NCBI RefSeq assembly: GCF_013409255.1
Contig: NZ_JACCAS010000001.1
Span: forward strand, 3,720,001 to 3,784,000
DNA: 64,000 nucleotides
Direction of reading: 5' to 3'
From: Paraburkholderia bryophila
GTDB lineage: Bacteria; Pseudomonadota; Gammaproteobacteria; Burkholderiales; Burkholderiaceae
Positions 38,054 through 47,118 of the stretch are shown one piece after another (position 1 is the stretch's first letter; each line of letters opens with the position of its first letter). The position numbers and the translations under genes were made by a program. The notes beneath the pieces were generated by a model that had not been told where the DNA came from, searched no databases, and saw nothing but the letters and a program-made list of their open reading frames with translations.

Positions 38054-38509
38054 ATGAGCATCATCGACATTTCCGAAGTGAAACCCGGTTCACACGTGAC
38101 GCTTCATTACCGGCTTTCCCTTGCCGATGGCGCCGAAGTCATCAACACCTTCACTGAGAAGCCGGCCACGCTGCTGCTCGGCGCCGGTCAACTGGCGCCG
38201 CCGCTGGAAGATATTTTGCTGGGTTTGAAGGTGGGCCACCACTCGACCTTTCAGCTAATGCCCGGTCAGGCGTTCGGTCCCCGCAATCCGGAATTGATCC
38301 AGCGCGTGTCGCTGGCCACGCTGCGAGAAAACAGCATGATCGGCGAGGATTTTTCGCCCGGTGATCTGGTCGAATTTAATGCGCCGGGTGGCGGCCGCTA
38401 CGCCGGCGTCCTGAAGGAGGTCGGCGAAACCTCGGCCCTGTTCGATTTCAACCACCCGCTTGCCGGCCAGGCGCTGGCGTTTGAAGTGAAAATCATCGGG
38501 ATTTTGTAA
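38054..38509 (+). CDS. fkpB: FKBP-type peptidyl-prolyl cis-trans isomerase, SlpA/FkpB type
   Basis: The 151-residue protein is a small FKBP with the insert-in-flap arrangement of SlyD/FkpB. It has [41 protein letters not shown], and a C-terminal [21 protein letters not shown], the conserved FKBP end. There is no His-rich metal tail, so it is FkpB and not SlyD. It probably acts as a cytoplasmic folding helper. The ATG at 38054 is just two codons before a run fitting the family start. It is two bases before ispH, and fkpB-ispH is a conserved pair. Confidence 0.92.
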   Translation: MSIIDISEVKPGSHVTLHYRLSLADGAEVINTFTEKPATLLLGAGQLAPPLEDILLGLKVGHHSTFQLMPGQAFGPRNPELIQRVSLATLRENSMIGEDFSPGDLVEFNAPGGGRYAGVLKEVGETSALFDFNHPLAGQALAFEVKIIGIL

Positions 38510-38511
38510 AC

Positions 38512-39471
38512 ATGAGCATCACGGATACGACTCTTGCCGAAACCGAGATCCTGCTGGCGCAGCCGCGCGGGTTCTGTGCCGGCGTCGATCGGGCGATCGA
38601 GATCGTCGAGCGGGCTATCAAGCTGCACGGCTCGCCGATCTACGTGCGTCACGAAATCGTCCACAACGCGTATGTCGTCGAAGATCTGCGCAAAAAGGGC
38701 GCGATTTTCATCGAACGGCTGGAAGAGGTGCCGGCCGGCAATACGGTGATCTTCAGTGCGCACGGGGTGTCGAAAGCCGTGCGTTCGGAAGCCGAGTCGC
38801 GCGGGCTGCGGGTGTACGACGCCACGTGCCCGCTCGTGACCAAGGTGCATATCGAAGTGGCGAAGATGCGCCAGGACGGTTTCGACATCATCATGATTGG
38901 CCACAAGGGGCATCCTGAAGTCGAGGGCACCATGGGCCAGGCCGGCGAGGGGATGCACCTGGTCGAAGATATCGAAGACGTGCAGGCCTTGCAGCTCGAC
39001 GATCCGGAGCGGATCGCGTTCGTCACGCAAACCACGCTGTCGGTGGATGACGCCGCCGAAATCATCCGCGCGCTGAAGACCAAATTTCCGTCTATCCGTG
39101 AGCCGAAGAAGCAGGACATCTGCTACGCGACGCAAAACCGCCAGGACGCGGTCAAGTTCATGGCGCCGCAGTGCGACGTCGTGATCGTGGTCGGCAGCCC
39201 GAACAGCTCGAACTCCAACCGCTTGCGCGAACTGGCCGAAAAGCTCGGCGTACCGGCCTATATGGTGGATTCGCCGGATCAGATCGATCCGGTTTGGGTC
39301 GAGGGCAAGCGCCGTATCGGCGTGACGGCGGGCGCCTCGGCGCCGGAAGTGCTCGCTCAGGCGGTGATCGCCCGCTTGCGCGAACTCGGCGTGCGCAACG
39401 TGCGCGCGCTCGAAGGCATCGAGGAAAACATCGCGTTTCCGCTGCCGCGCGGGCTGGGTCTGCCCGCCTGA
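38512..39471 (+). CDS. ispH: 4-hydroxy-3-methylbut-2-enyl diphosphate reductase
   Basis: The 319-residue 4Fe-4S enzyme makes IPP and DMAPP, the last step of the MEP isoprenoid pathway. Cluster Cys residues are in [30 protein letters not shown] and [15 protein letters not shown]. The catalytic region [12 protein letters not shown] and [17 protein letters not shown] are present, as is the substrate His in [10 protein letters not shown]. The ATG follows the fkpB stop by two bases, so they are coupled. Confidence 0.97.
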   Translation: MSITDTTLAETEILLAQPRGFCAGVDRAIEIVERAIKLHGSPIYVRHEIVHNAYVVEDLRKKGAIFIERLEEVPAGNTVIFSAHGVSKAVRSEAESRGLRVYDATCPLVTKVHIEVAKMRQDGFDIIMIGHKGHPEVEGTMGQAGEGMHLVEDIEDVQALQLDDPERIAFVTQTTLSVDDAAEIIRALKTKFPSIREPKKQDICYATQNRQDAVKFMAPQCDVVIVVGSPNSSNSNRLRELAEKLGVPAYMVDSPDQIDPVWVEGKRRIGVTAGASAPEVLAQAVIARLRELGVRNVRALEGIEENIAFPLPRGLGLPA

Positions 39472-39492
39472 CAATTAGCTGACCATGAAAGG

Positions 39493-39520
39493 AAAGCGCA
39501 CCCGAGGGTGCGCTTTTTTT
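39493..39520 (+). terminator. Rho-independent terminator for fkpB-ispH
   Basis: AAAGCGCACCC / GGGTGCGCTTT with a 2-base loop, followed by a T run. It begins 22 bases past the ispH stop. Confidence 0.9.
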
Positions 39521-39690
39521 ATGTCCATCGACCAGGCCATCTAACAATAAATAAAGTGCCAGATCACGGGTCACACCTCGTTTTGGTGGCCTTGCGCACA
39601 AATTCTTTTGAAAACCGATCTGGTTTTTAAACTCATCTTCAGTGATGCGGCCCCGTTTATTTCGAGCAAAAGCGCTTGCGTCGATTTTTG

Positions 39691-39709
39691 ACGCACTAAA
39701 ATAGTGCGT
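39691..39709. promoter_or_regulatory. Candidate NtrC binding site upstream of livK
   Basis: ACGCACTA-AAA-TAGTGCGT is a perfect 8-bp dyad. Its core GCACTA-N3-TAGTGC closely fits the known NtrC pattern (E. coli glnA sites have the form GCACYA-N3-TGGTGC). It lies about 120 bases before the sigma-54-type element, a normal enhancer distance. Confidence 0.45.
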
Positions 39710-39809
39710 GATCGTTGAATCGATAGAAACGTAATACCTAACGCGAAACGCGCTGCAATCGGGGCTTGGGCCAATTCGCCGCAACACTTGATGCCACGGG
39801 GCGCGGCGC

Positions 39810-39825
39810 TGGTGCAACTGATGCA
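39810..39825 (+). promoter_or_regulatory. Candidate sigma-54 (-24/-12) promoter of livK
   Basis: TGGTGCAACTGATGCA keeps the invariant GG and GC with exactly ten bases between them, as sigma-54 promoters require. Other positions match the consensus (TGGCAC-N5-TTGCA) only in part. Transcription would start near 39837, some 174 bases before the livK ATG. Confidence 0.35.
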
Positions 39826-40010
39826 CGAAAAATAGTCGCAACCGGGTTGCGCCTTTTAGTGAATTTCGCTCTCAAAATAAGGTTGCAATGCAGGAAAACC
39901 CTGCCGGTTCAACAATATTGCCCGTCGCAAAATTGGAGTTACAATGCGCGCGTTCTCAAGGCCTCCGGGTCCCGAACACGAGATTTTGCAAGGCGCAGGA
40001 GACCTACTTA

Positions 40011-41210
40011 ATGCGAGTCAAATTTGCTTACGCCGTGTCCATCGCGGCCGCGGTTGCGATGCTGACCGCGTGCGGCAAGAAACAGGATGGCGAGGCAGGA
40101 GCAGGTGCATCGGCGGCCGTGACGGCAGCGGCGCCGGCAAGCGAAGCGACGGTCGTGAAAATTGGTCATGCGGCCCCATTGACGGGCGGCATTGCGCACC
40201 TTGGCAAAGACAATGAGAACGGCGCGCGTCTGGCGGTCGAGGAAATCAACACACAGGGTTTAACGATCGACGGCCACAAGATCCAGTTGGAGCTCGACGC
40301 GCAAGACGATGCAGCGGATCCGAAAACGGGCACCGCCGTCGCGCAGAAGCTGGTCGACGATCACGTAGTCGCGGTGGTCGGGCATCTGAACTCGGGGGTG
40401 TCGATTCCGGCTTCGAAGATCTATAGCGATGCAGGCATCGTGCAGATCTCGCCGTCGTCGACGAACCCGGCCTACACGCAGCAGGGTTTCAAGACGACCT
40501 ACCGGGTCGTCGCCACGGACGCGCAACAAGGTCCGGCGCTCGCCGATTACGCCACGAAGGCGTTGGGCGCCAAACGCATCGCAATAGTGGACGATGCAAC
40601 CGCCTACGGTAAGGGGCTCGCGGACGAATTCGCGAAGACCGTACAGGCGAGCGGAGCGAAGATCGTCGCGCGGGAAGCGACGAACGACCGGGCCACGGAT
40701 TTCCGGGCCATCCTCACAAAGATCAAGAGTGTTCGGCCGGACGTGATTATGTTCGGCGGTATGGACGCGACGGGCGGGCCGTTCACCAAACAGGCGGCGG
40801 CGCTCGGTATCAGGGCAAAAATCCTTGGCGGCGACGGTGTGTGTACCGACAAGGTGGGGGAGCTGGCGGGATCCGCCGTGCAAAACCTGGTCTGCTCGGA
40901 GGCGGGACTCGCGCTTTCGAAGATGGACAAGGGAGCGGACTTCGAAAAGAAGTACGTGGACCGCTTCCACACACCGGTGCAGATTTACGCACCGTTCACG
41001 TATGACGCTGTGTACGTGATTGTCGATGCGATGAAGCGCGCTAATTCGATCGAGGCGCCCAAGGTGCTGGCTGCGATGCCGTCCACCGATTACAACGGGG
41101 TAATCGGGCACATCGCGTTCGACGACAAGGGTGATTTGAAAGAGGGCGCCATTACGCTTTACGACTTCAAGGACGGCAAAAAAGCGGTTCTCGACGTCGT
41201 GAAGATGTGA
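40011..41210 (+). CDS. livK: Branched-chain amino acid ABC transporter, substrate-binding lipoprotein
   Basis: The 399-residue protein is a Leu/Ile/Val-type periplasmic binding protein (Peripla_BP_6). A lipoprotein signal is clear: MRVKFAYAVSIAAAVAMLTAC, with lipobox LTAC and an Ala-rich linker after it, so it should be anchored to a membrane. The binding domain shows KIGHAAPLTGGIAHLGKDNENGARLAVEEIN, VVAVVGHLNSGVSIPASKIY and IVQISPSSTNPAYT. It precedes livH with a terminator-like hairpin in between. Amino acid specificity among Leu/Ile/Val and others cannot be read directly. Confidence 0.93.
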   Translation: MRVKFAYAVSIAAAVAMLTACGKKQDGEAGAGASAAVTAAAPASEATVVKIGHAAPLTGGIAHLGKDNENGARLAVEEINTQGLTIDGHKIQLELDAQDDAADPKTGTAVAQKLVDDHVVAVVGHLNSGVSIPASKIYSDAGIVQISPSSTNPAYTQQGFKTTYRVVATDAQQGPALADYATKALGAKRIAIVDDATAYGKGLADEFAKTVQASGAKIVAREATNDRATDFRAILTKIKSVRPDVIMFGGMDATGGPFTKQAAALGIRAKILGGDGVCTDKVGELAGSAVQNLVCSEAGLALSKMDKGADFEKKYVDRFHTPVQIYAPFTYDAVYVIVDAMKRANSIEAPKVLAAMPSTDYNGVIGHIAFDDKGDLKEGAITLYDFKDGKKAVLDVVKM

Positions 41211-41230
41211 TGACGGGACGTTCAGCCTGA

Positions 41231-41264
41231 CGGCACCGAAACCACCCAACGGTGCCGTTTTTGC
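41231..41264 (+). terminator. Terminator/attenuator hairpin between livK and livH
   Basis: CGGCACCG and CGGTGCCG form a perfect 8-bp stem with an 11-base loop, followed by TTTTTG. It sits 20 bases past the livK stop. Partial read-through here would give more binding protein than membrane components. Confidence 0.75.
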
Positions 41265-41439
41265 ATCCGCTCAAGGCGAGCCTGCGACCGCATCCCGGTC
41301 GTCATGGCAAACCGGCGGCGGATAACCCTTACCGGTCTTTTACATCAGTACCCGCAGTGCCGTTGAGATTCCGTGACGCATCACCGCCCACCGGCTGATG
41401 AAGAACGCGAATCCAGTCGCACGGGCTAAGGAGCATTAA

Positions 41440-42390
41440 ATGGATATCTTCATCCAGCAGGTCCTCAACGGGCTGGTGCTTGGCAGCGTTTACGCCATCA
41501 TCGCACTGGGCTATACGATGGTTTACGGCATCTTGGGCATCATCAACTTCGCTCACGGCGATGTGTTGATGGTGGGCGCGATGGTTGCGCTCTCAGCCAT
41601 AGGCGTGCTTCAGAACCACTTCCCCGGCCTCGGCAATGTGCCGACGCTCATCATCGCGCTGATCATCGCCGCTATTGTGTGCGCGGCGGTCGGCTACACG
41701 ATCGAGCGGGTGGCCTACCGGCCGTTGCGTAAAGCACCGCGTCTCGCCCCGCTGATCACCGCGATCGGCGTGTCGATCCTGCTGCAGACGCTGGCCATGA
41801 TGATCTGGTCGCGCAACCCGCTGCCGTTCCCGCAGCTGCTGCCCACCGACCCGATCAACGTGATCAAGGCCACCGACACGACGCCGGGCGCCGTGATCTC
41901 GATGACTGAAATCGTGATCATCGTGGTGGCGTTCCTCGTGATGGCCGGCCTGCTGCTGCTGGTGCACAAAACCAAGCTCGGCCGCGCCATGCGTGCCATC
42001 GCCGAGAACCCGGGCAATGCCAGCCTGATGGGCGTGAACCCGAACTTCGTGATTTCGGCGACGTTCATGATCGGCTCGGCGCTCGCCGCTCTGGCCGGCG
42101 TGATGATCGCGTCCGAATACGGCAACGCGCACTTCTACATGGGCTTCATCCCCGGTTTGAAGGCCTTTACGGCGGCGGTGCTAGGCGGTATCGGCAACCT
42201 CGGCGGCGCGATGGTGGGCGGGGTGATCCTCGGCCTGATCGAGCAGTTGGGCGCCGGCTATATCGGCAACCTCACCGGTGGTGTGTTCGGCAGTAATTAT
42301 CAGGACGTGTTCGCTTTCATCGTGCTGATCATTGTGCTGGTGTTCCGTCCGTCGGGTCTGCTCGGCGAACGCGTTGCGGATCGCGCCTGA
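41440..42390 (+). CDS. livH: Branched-chain amino acid ABC transporter permease LivH
   Basis: The 316-residue inner-membrane permease has eight or so hydrophobic helices. It starts MDIFIQQVLNGLVLGSVYAIIALGYTMVYGILGIINFAHGD, the LivH pattern, and carries the coupling segment KLGRAMRAIAENPGNASLMGVNPNFVISATF. The C-terminal helix ends in VFRPSGLLGER, also typical. Ribosome site TAAGGAGC precedes the ATG. It is first of the four tightly linked genes livH-livM-livG-livF. Confidence 0.96.
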   Translation: MDIFIQQVLNGLVLGSVYAIIALGYTMVYGILGIINFAHGDVLMVGAMVALSAIGVLQNHFPGLGNVPTLIIALIIAAIVCAAVGYTIERVAYRPLRKAPRLAPLITAIGVSILLQTLAMMIWSRNPLPFPQLLPTDPINVIKATDTTPGAVISMTEIVIIVVAFLVMAGLLLLVHKTKLGRAMRAIAENPGNASLMGVNPNFVISATFMIGSALAALAGVMIASEYGNAHFYMGFIPGLKAFTAAVLGGIGNLGGAMVGGVILGLIEQLGAGYIGNLTGGVFGSNYQDVFAFIVLIIVLVFRPSGLLGERVADRA

Positions 42391-42408
42391 TTCTGGGAGA
42401 AAATAAAC

Positions 42409-43578
42409 ATGACCTCAATTCAACCGATCGAGCCGTCCACGACGCTCATCCCTGAAAAGAACCTGGCCAAGACATTGACGGTCGGCATCATCACCGCGAT
42501 CTTCGTGATCGCCGCGCCGATGATCATCGGCGCGGCTGGCGGCAACTACTGGGTCCGCGTGCTCGACTTCGCGATGCTGTACGTGATGCTCGCGCTCGGC
42601 CTCAATGTGGTGGTCGGCTTTGCCGGCCTGCTGGATTTGGGCTACATCGCGTTCTACGCGGTCGGCGCCTACACGGCCGCTCTGCTGAGTTCGCCGCACC
42701 TGTCGTCGCAGTTCGAGTGGATCGCGCATCTCGCGCCGAACGGGCTGCATGTGCCGTTCCTGCTCATCGTGCCGTGCGCGATGGCTGTCGCCGCGTTCTT
42801 CGGCGTGATTCTCGGCGCACCGACGCTGCGTCTGCGGGGCGATTACCTCGCCATCGTGACGTTGGGCTTCGGGGAAATCGTGCGGATCTTCCTGAACAAC
42901 CTCGACCGTCCGGTGAACATCACCAACGGCCCGAAGGGGATCACGGCGATCGACCCGGTGCATTTCGGCGACTTCAGCCTCGCGCAAACGCACACGCTGT
43001 TCGGCTTCCAGTTCCCCACGGTGTACTCGTACTACTACCTGTTCGTGATCGCAGCGTTGGCCGTGATCTGGGTGTGTACGCGTTTGCAGCACTCGCGTAT
43101 CGGCCGTGCATGGGCCGCGATCCGCGAAGACGAAATCGCCGCCAAGGCGATGGGCATCAACACCCGCAACGTGAAGTTGCTGGCGTTCGCGATGGGCGCG
43201 TCGTTCGGCGGTTTGTCGGGCGCGATGTTCGGCTCGTTCCAGGGCTTCGTGTCGCCGGAATCGTTCACGCTGCCGGAATCGATCGTGGTGCTGGCGTGCG
43301 TGGTGCTGGGCGGTATGGGCCATATCCCGGGCGTGATTCTCGGCGCGGTGCTGCTCGCGGTGCTGCCGGAATTCCTGCGTTCGACCATGGGTCCGCTGCA
43401 GAACATGGTCTTCGGTCATGAAATCGTCGACACGGAAGTGATCCGTCAGTTGGTCTACGCACTCGCCATGGTGCTGATCATGCTGTATCGCTCGGAAGGT
43501 TTGTGGCCATCGCCCAAGCATGAAGACAAGATTGCGAAACTGACGAAGCGTGGCGGCAAGAAGCCGGTTCGCGCCTAA
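42409..43578 (+). CDS. livM: Branched-chain amino acid ABC transporter permease LivM
   Basis: The 389-residue permease has an N-terminal cytoplasmic tail and about nine hydrophobic helices. Signature LivM parts are ALGLNVVVGFAGLLDLGYIAFYAVGAYTAAL, LRLRGDYLAIVTLGFGEIVRIFLNN, and the coupling loop RIGRAWAAIREDEIAAKAMGINTRNVKLLAFAMGA. It pairs with LivH to form the membrane channel. A basic C-terminal tail (LTKRGGKKPVRA) is present. It lies 18 bases after livH. Confidence 0.96.
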   Translation: MTSIQPIEPSTTLIPEKNLAKTLTVGIITAIFVIAAPMIIGAAGGNYWVRVLDFAMLYVMLALGLNVVVGFAGLLDLGYIAFYAVGAYTAALLSSPHLSSQFEWIAHLAPNGLHVPFLLIVPCAMAVAAFFGVILGAPTLRLRGDYLAIVTLGFGEIVRIFLNNLDRPVNITNGPKGITAIDPVHFGDFSLAQTHTLFGFQFPTVYSYYYLFVIAALAVIWVCTRLQHSRIGRAWAAIREDEIAAKAMGINTRNVKLLAFAMGASFGGLSGAMFGSFQGFVSPESFTLPESIVVLACVVLGGMGHIPGVILGAVLLAVLPEFLRSTMGPLQNMVFGHEIVDTEVIRQLVYALAMVLIMLYRSEGLWPSPKHEDKIAKLTKRGGKKPVRA

Positions 43579-43595
43579 GCCGGGGAGAGAGAAAA

Positions 43596-44369
43596 ATGAG
43601 CGACAACATTCGACTGTCGGTGAAGGGTGTCAACAAGCGCTTCGGCGGCTTGCAGGCGCTGTCCGACGTCGGGCTTGAAATCAAGTCCGGCCAGATTTAC
43701 GGTTTGATCGGCCCGAACGGCGCCGGCAAGACGACGTTCTTCAACGTGATCACGGGCCTGTACACGCCGGATTCGGGCGACTTCAAGCTCGACGGCACGC
43801 CGTACACGCCCACAGCGGTCTATCAGGTGGCAAAAGCCGGTATCGCGCGCACGTTCCAGAACATCCGTCTGTTCGGCGGCATGACCGCGCTGGAAAACGT
43901 GATGGTCGGCCGTCACGTGCGCACCAAACACGGCCTGATCGGTGCGGTGTTCCAGACGCCGGCCGAACGCAAGGAAGAGCGCGAGATCAAGGAACGCGCG
44001 ATCGAACTGCTGGAGTACGTCGGCATTGCGCAGTACGCGGACTACACGTCGCGCAATCTGTCGTACGGCCATCAGCGTCGTCTGGAAATTGCCCGTGCCT
44101 TGGCAACCGATCCGAAGCTGCTCGCACTGGATGAACCGGCGGCCGGCATGAACGCGACGGAAAAGGTCGATCTGACCAAGCTGCTCGACAAGATCCGCAG
44201 CGACGGCAAGACGATCCTGCTGATCGAGCACGACGTGAAACTCGTGATGGGTCTGTGCAACCAGATGACGGTGCTCGACTACGGCAAGGTAATTGCGCAA
44301 GGTCTGCCGCAAGACGTGCAGAAGGATCCGAAGGTGATCGAAGCTTATCTGGGTGCGGGAGTCCACTGA
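43596..44369 (+). CDS. livG: Branched-chain amino acid ABC transporter ATP-binding protein LivG
   Basis: The 257-residue ATPase has Walker A GPNGAGKTT, the LivG-type GIARTFQNIRLFGGMTALENVMVG with its Q-loop, signature LSYGHQRRLEIARALA and Walker B LLALDEPAAGMN, followed by the H-loop His in LLIEHDVKLVMGL. It drives branched-chain amino acid import with LivF. A ribosome site (GGGGAGAG) precedes the ATG. Its stop overlaps the livF start. Confidence 0.96.
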   Translation: MSDNIRLSVKGVNKRFGGLQALSDVGLEIKSGQIYGLIGPNGAGKTTFFNVITGLYTPDSGDFKLDGTPYTPTAVYQVAKAGIARTFQNIRLFGGMTALENVMVGRHVRTKHGLIGAVFQTPAERKEEREIKERAIELLEYVGIAQYADYTSRNLSYGHQRRLEIARALATDPKLLALDEPAAGMNATEKVDLTKLLDKIRSDGKTILLIEHDVKLVMGLCNQMTVLDYGKVIAQGLPQDVQKDPKVIEAYLGAGVH

Positions 44370-45091
44370 TGTCCACAACGCAAGCAATGTTGAAAATCAA
44401 GGGCCTGCAGGTCAATTACGGCGGCATCCAGGCAGTCAAGGGCATCGACCTCGACGTGCAGCAGGGCGAGCTGGTCACGCTGATCGGCGCGAACGGTGCG
44501 GGCAAGACCACGACGATGAAGGCGATCACGGGTCTGAAGCCGTACACGATCGGCGACATCGAGTACATGGGCGAGTCGATCAAGGGCGTGCCGCCGCATC
44601 TGCTGCTCAAGCGCGGTCTGGCGATGGTGCCGGAAGGCCGCGGCATCTTCGCGCGCATGTCGATCATCGAGAACATGCAGATGGGTGCTTATCTGCGTAC
44701 CGACACCGACGGCATCAAGGCGGACGTGGATCGCATGTTCGGCTTTTTCCCACGTCTGAAGGAACGGGCCACGCAGTACGCGGGCACGCTCTCCGGCGGC
44801 GAACAGCAGATGCTGGCGATGGCGCGCGCGATCATCAGCAAGCCGAAGCTGTTGTTGCTGGACGAACCGTCGATGGGTCTGTCGCCGATCATGGTCGAGA
44901 AGATCTTCGAAGTGGTGCGGGCGATCTCGGCTGAAGGCATGACCGTGCTGCTGGTCGAGCAGAACGCGCGTCTCGCGCTGCAGGCCGCGAACCGCGGCTA
45001 CGTGATGGACTCGGGTCTGGTCACGATGTCGGGCGACGCGAAGCAGATGCTGGACGATCCGAAGGTGCGTGCGGCTTATCTGGGTGAGTAA
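44369..45091 (+). CDS. livF: Branched-chain amino acid ABC transporter ATP-binding protein LivF
   Basis: The 240-residue ATPase has Walker A GANGAGKTT, the LivF-type GLAMVPEGRGIFARMSIIENMQMGAY, signature LSGGEQQMLAMARAI and Walker B LLLLDEPSMGLSP, with the H-loop region VLLVEQNARLAL. It is the second nucleotide-binding subunit of the importer. The ATG overlaps the livG stop (TGATG), fixing the start. A strong terminator follows. Confidence 0.96.
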   Translation: MSTTQAMLKIKGLQVNYGGIQAVKGIDLDVQQGELVTLIGANGAGKTTTMKAITGLKPYTIGDIEYMGESIKGVPPHLLLKRGLAMVPEGRGIFARMSIIENMQMGAYLRTDTDGIKADVDRMFGFFPRLKERATQYAGTLSGGEQQMLAMARAIISKPKLLLLDEPSMGLSPIMVEKIFEVVRAISAEGMTVLLVEQNARLALQAANRGYVMDSGLVTMSGDAKQMLDDPKVRAAYLGE

Positions 45092-45116
45092 CCTGGTTTA
45101 GCGGGACGAGACCGAT

Positions 45117-45153
45117 AAAAAAGGCTGCATGCGCAAACGCATGCAGCCTTTTT
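45117..45153 (+). terminator. Rho-independent terminator for the liv operon
   Basis: AAAAAGGCTGCATGCG / CGCATGCAGCCTTTTT with a 4-base loop, 26 bases past livF. The symmetry would also let it work for the convergent acetyltransferase gene. Confidence 0.9.
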
Positions 45154-45206
45154 CTATTCCGACGCGACGTGTTGTCTCGTCTCGACTCGTCAGGAAGCTT
45201 AACGGG

Positions 45207-45680
45207 TCAGTTTGCCACCGCCGCCGGCTCCGCGAGTTCGCCCAGCCGCTTGCCCAAACTGATCACCGCGTCGGCGCGATACCCGAGCGCCTCATAAAAC
45301 TCACGGATATCCGTCTTGGCGGACAACACCTGCAGATTCAGCTTCGGGCAACCCAGCCCGGTCAATACCTGCTCGACGTGCGCGACCAGCCGCGTACCGA
45401 TTCCGTGACGTCGCAACGATTCGTCGACGGCCAGCGAATAGAGCCAGCCTCGGTGACCGTCGTAGCCGCCCATCACCGTGCCGACGATGCGCTCGTCGAG
45501 TGTCGCGACAAAGAACAGTTCCGGTTGCGTCGCCAGCTTGTTGGCGATCGACAGATGCGGGTTGCGCTGCGGCCTCGTCACGTCCCGATACTCGGGGAAG
45601 GCTTCTTGCCACAGCGCGACCACGGCATCGGTGTCGCGCGCGTCGAAGCGGCGGATCGATAGCGTGGAGGTCGTCGTCAT
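45207..45680 (-). CDS. GNAT-family N-acetyltransferase, YpeA type
   Basis: The 157-residue protein is a single GNAT domain. The acetyl-CoA-binding motif A is LYSLAVDESLRRHGIGTRLVAHVEQ (with the R/Q-x-x-G-x-G/A type loop as RRHGIG), and motif B is LNLQVLSAKTDIREFYEALGY. The sequence, including IVGTVMGGYDGHRGWLYSLAV, matches the YpeA group of uncharacterised acetyltransferases. The acceptor is unknown. It lies 17 bases downstream of the aminotransferase gene on the same strand, so the two are probably co-transcribed. Confidence 0.9.
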   Translation of the reverse strand: MTTTSTLSIRRFDARDTDAVVALWQEAFPEYRDVTRPQRNPHLSIANKLATQPELFFVATLDERIVGTVMGGYDGHRGWLYSLAVDESLRRHGIGTRLVAHVEQVLTGLGCPKLNLQVLSAKTDIREFYEALGYRADAVISLGKRLGELAEPAAVAN

Positions 45681-45697
45681 AGGTGCGTTCCTTTGAG

Positions 45698-46882
45698 TTA
45701 CAGCGTGTCGAGAATCGAACGCAGCATCGCCATCATCTGATCGATTTCTTCGTTCGTCACGTTCAGTGCCGGCATGAAGCGCAGCAGGTTCGGGCGCGCC
45801 GCGTTCAGCAGCAGACCGTCGGGTTGCATCACACGAGCCTTCTCGACGATCTGGTTGCCGATGTCCTTGCCGAGCAGCAGCGCGCGCAGCAGGCCTTCAC
45901 CGCGTTCGCCCTCAAAGCCGCGTTCCGCCGACAGCTCCAGCAGCTTCGCGCGCAGATACTCGCCGCGCGCGCGCACGCCTTCGAGGAAGCCCGGCGCCAC
46001 CAGTTGCGAGATCACCGAATAGCCGACCGCGGTCATCAGCGGATTGCCGTTATAGGTGCCGCCCTGATCGCCGGCTTCGAACACGGCGACCTCCGCCTTC
46101 GACAGCAGCGCCGCGAGCGGCACACCGCCGCCGATGCCCTTGCCGAGCGTCATGATGTCCGGCTCGATGCCCGACAGTTCGTACGCGAACAGTGTGCCTG
46201 CGCGGCCGCAACCGCTTTGCACTTCGTCGACGATCAGCAGCAGGTTGTGCTGTTGGGTCAGCGCGCGCAATTGCTTCATGAATTCGGGGGTGGCCGGAAT
46301 CACGCCGCCTTCGCCCTGAATCGGTTCGAGCATCACGGCAACGGTCTTTGCGTTGATGAGCTTTTCCACCGACGCGATGTCGTTCAGATCCGCCTTCGGG
46401 AAGCCCGGCACTTGCGGTGCGTAGATCGTGTCCCAGCCCGGTTTGCCGCTGGCCGACATGGTGGCTAGCGTGCGGCCGTGGAAGCTGTGATCGAAGGTGA
46501 TGATCTCGAACGCGCCGTCCTTGAACTTCTTGCCCCACTTGCGCGCGAGCTTGATCGCGCCTTCGTTGGCTTCGGCGCCGCTGTTGGTGAAGAACACCTT
46601 GTCGAAGCAGCTGTGTTGCGTGAGCAGACCGGCGAGTTGCGCCATCGGCTCGTTGTAGAACGCCGGCGACGGATTGAACAGCAGCTTGGCCTGCTTGTTC
46701 AGCGCTTCGATCATGCCTTCGTTGCAATGCCCGAGGCTATTGACCGCCCAGCCCTGGATGAAGTCCAGATATCGCTTGCCGTTATTGTCGTAGAGCCACG
46801 AGCCCTTGCCGTGCGTGAAAACGATTTCGGGCCGGTTCGTGATGTACATCAGCGACTCGATCGGGTACTCAGTGAAATTCAT
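45698..46882 (-). CDS. Acetylornithine-transaminase-family PLP aminotransferase
   Basis: The 394-residue enzyme is a class III aminotransferase of the ArgD group. PLP-binding features: [21 protein letters not shown], the [20 protein letters not shown] segment, [12 protein letters not shown], the Asp of [15 protein letters not shown], and the catalytic Lys in [18 protein letters not shown]. It probably acts on acetylornithine or a related omega-amino compound such as succinylornithine, GABA or ornithine. The ATG at 46882 is chosen because the upstream frame of 40 codons runs through the leader hairpin. The leader may carry a terminator (see the hairpin entry). Confidence 0.9.
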   Translation of the reverse strand: MNFTEYPIESLMYITNRPEIVFTHGKGSWLYDNNGKRYLDFIQGWAVNSLGHCNEGMIEALNKQAKLLFNPSPAFYNEPMAQLAGLLTQHSCFDKVFFTNSGAEANEGAIKLARKWGKKFKDGAFEIITFDHSFHGRTLATMSASGKPGWDTIYAPQVPGFPKADLNDIASVEKLINAKTVAVMLEPIQGEGGVIPATPEFMKQLRALTQQHNLLLIVDEVQSGCGRAGTLFAYELSGIEPDIMTLGKGIGGGVPLAALLSKAEVAVFEAGDQGGTYNGNPLMTAVGYSVISQLVAPGFLEGVRARGEYLRAKLLELSAERGFEGERGEGLLRALLLGKDIGNQIVEKARVMQPDGLLLNAARPNLLRFMPALNVTNEEIDQMMAMLRSILDTL

Positions 46883-46966
46883 GACGGCAGGCTCCAGACA
46901 ACGGGTGAAGGGGGATGAAAGTTGGCCGGATACGCAACAGAGCGGCCGGGGATACAACGGAACGGC

Positions 46967-46999
46967 AAAAACAAAAAAGCCACGGCATGCCGTGGCTTT
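46967..46999 (-). terminator. Terminator-like hairpin in the leader of the aminotransferase gene
   Basis: AAAGCCACGGCA / TGCCGTGGCTTT is a perfect 24-base palindrome with, on the minus strand, a T-rich tail (A tracts at 46967-46978). It lies upstream of the aminotransferase ATG by about 90 bases, where no minus-strand protein gene needs it. Confidence 0.75.
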
Positions 47000-47118
47000 C
47001 ATGATTCGAACTGCGTGCGCCTGTGTGTGGCGCGAATCCGTGACGAAGCCAGCGGCGTCCCTAGGGGAGCGGCGAGCGGCGACGTCGGAGTTCGGACTGG
47101 ATGCGGTTCATGCGCGAA

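Larger units (their letters stand above)
39472..40010. other. Upstream region of the liv cluster (539 bases), more AT-rich
   Basis: No convincing gene. Starting at the ispH end it holds the ispH terminator, an AT-richer stretch, a perfect palindrome that fits an NtrC site, a sigma-54-type promoter candidate, and a TTGCCC-N16-TACAAT sigma-70-like pair at about 39918-39945. A dyad GCAACC-G-GGTTGC lies at 39838-39850. A minus-strand frame of 67 codons at 39571-39774 overlaps the palindrome and looks random. Confidence 0.55.

Noticed and set aside
39571..39774. 67-codon minus-strand frame upstream of the liv cluster
   Set aside because: No ribosome site and no recognised sequence; it runs across the candidate NtrC dyad, so a regulatory region is more likely.
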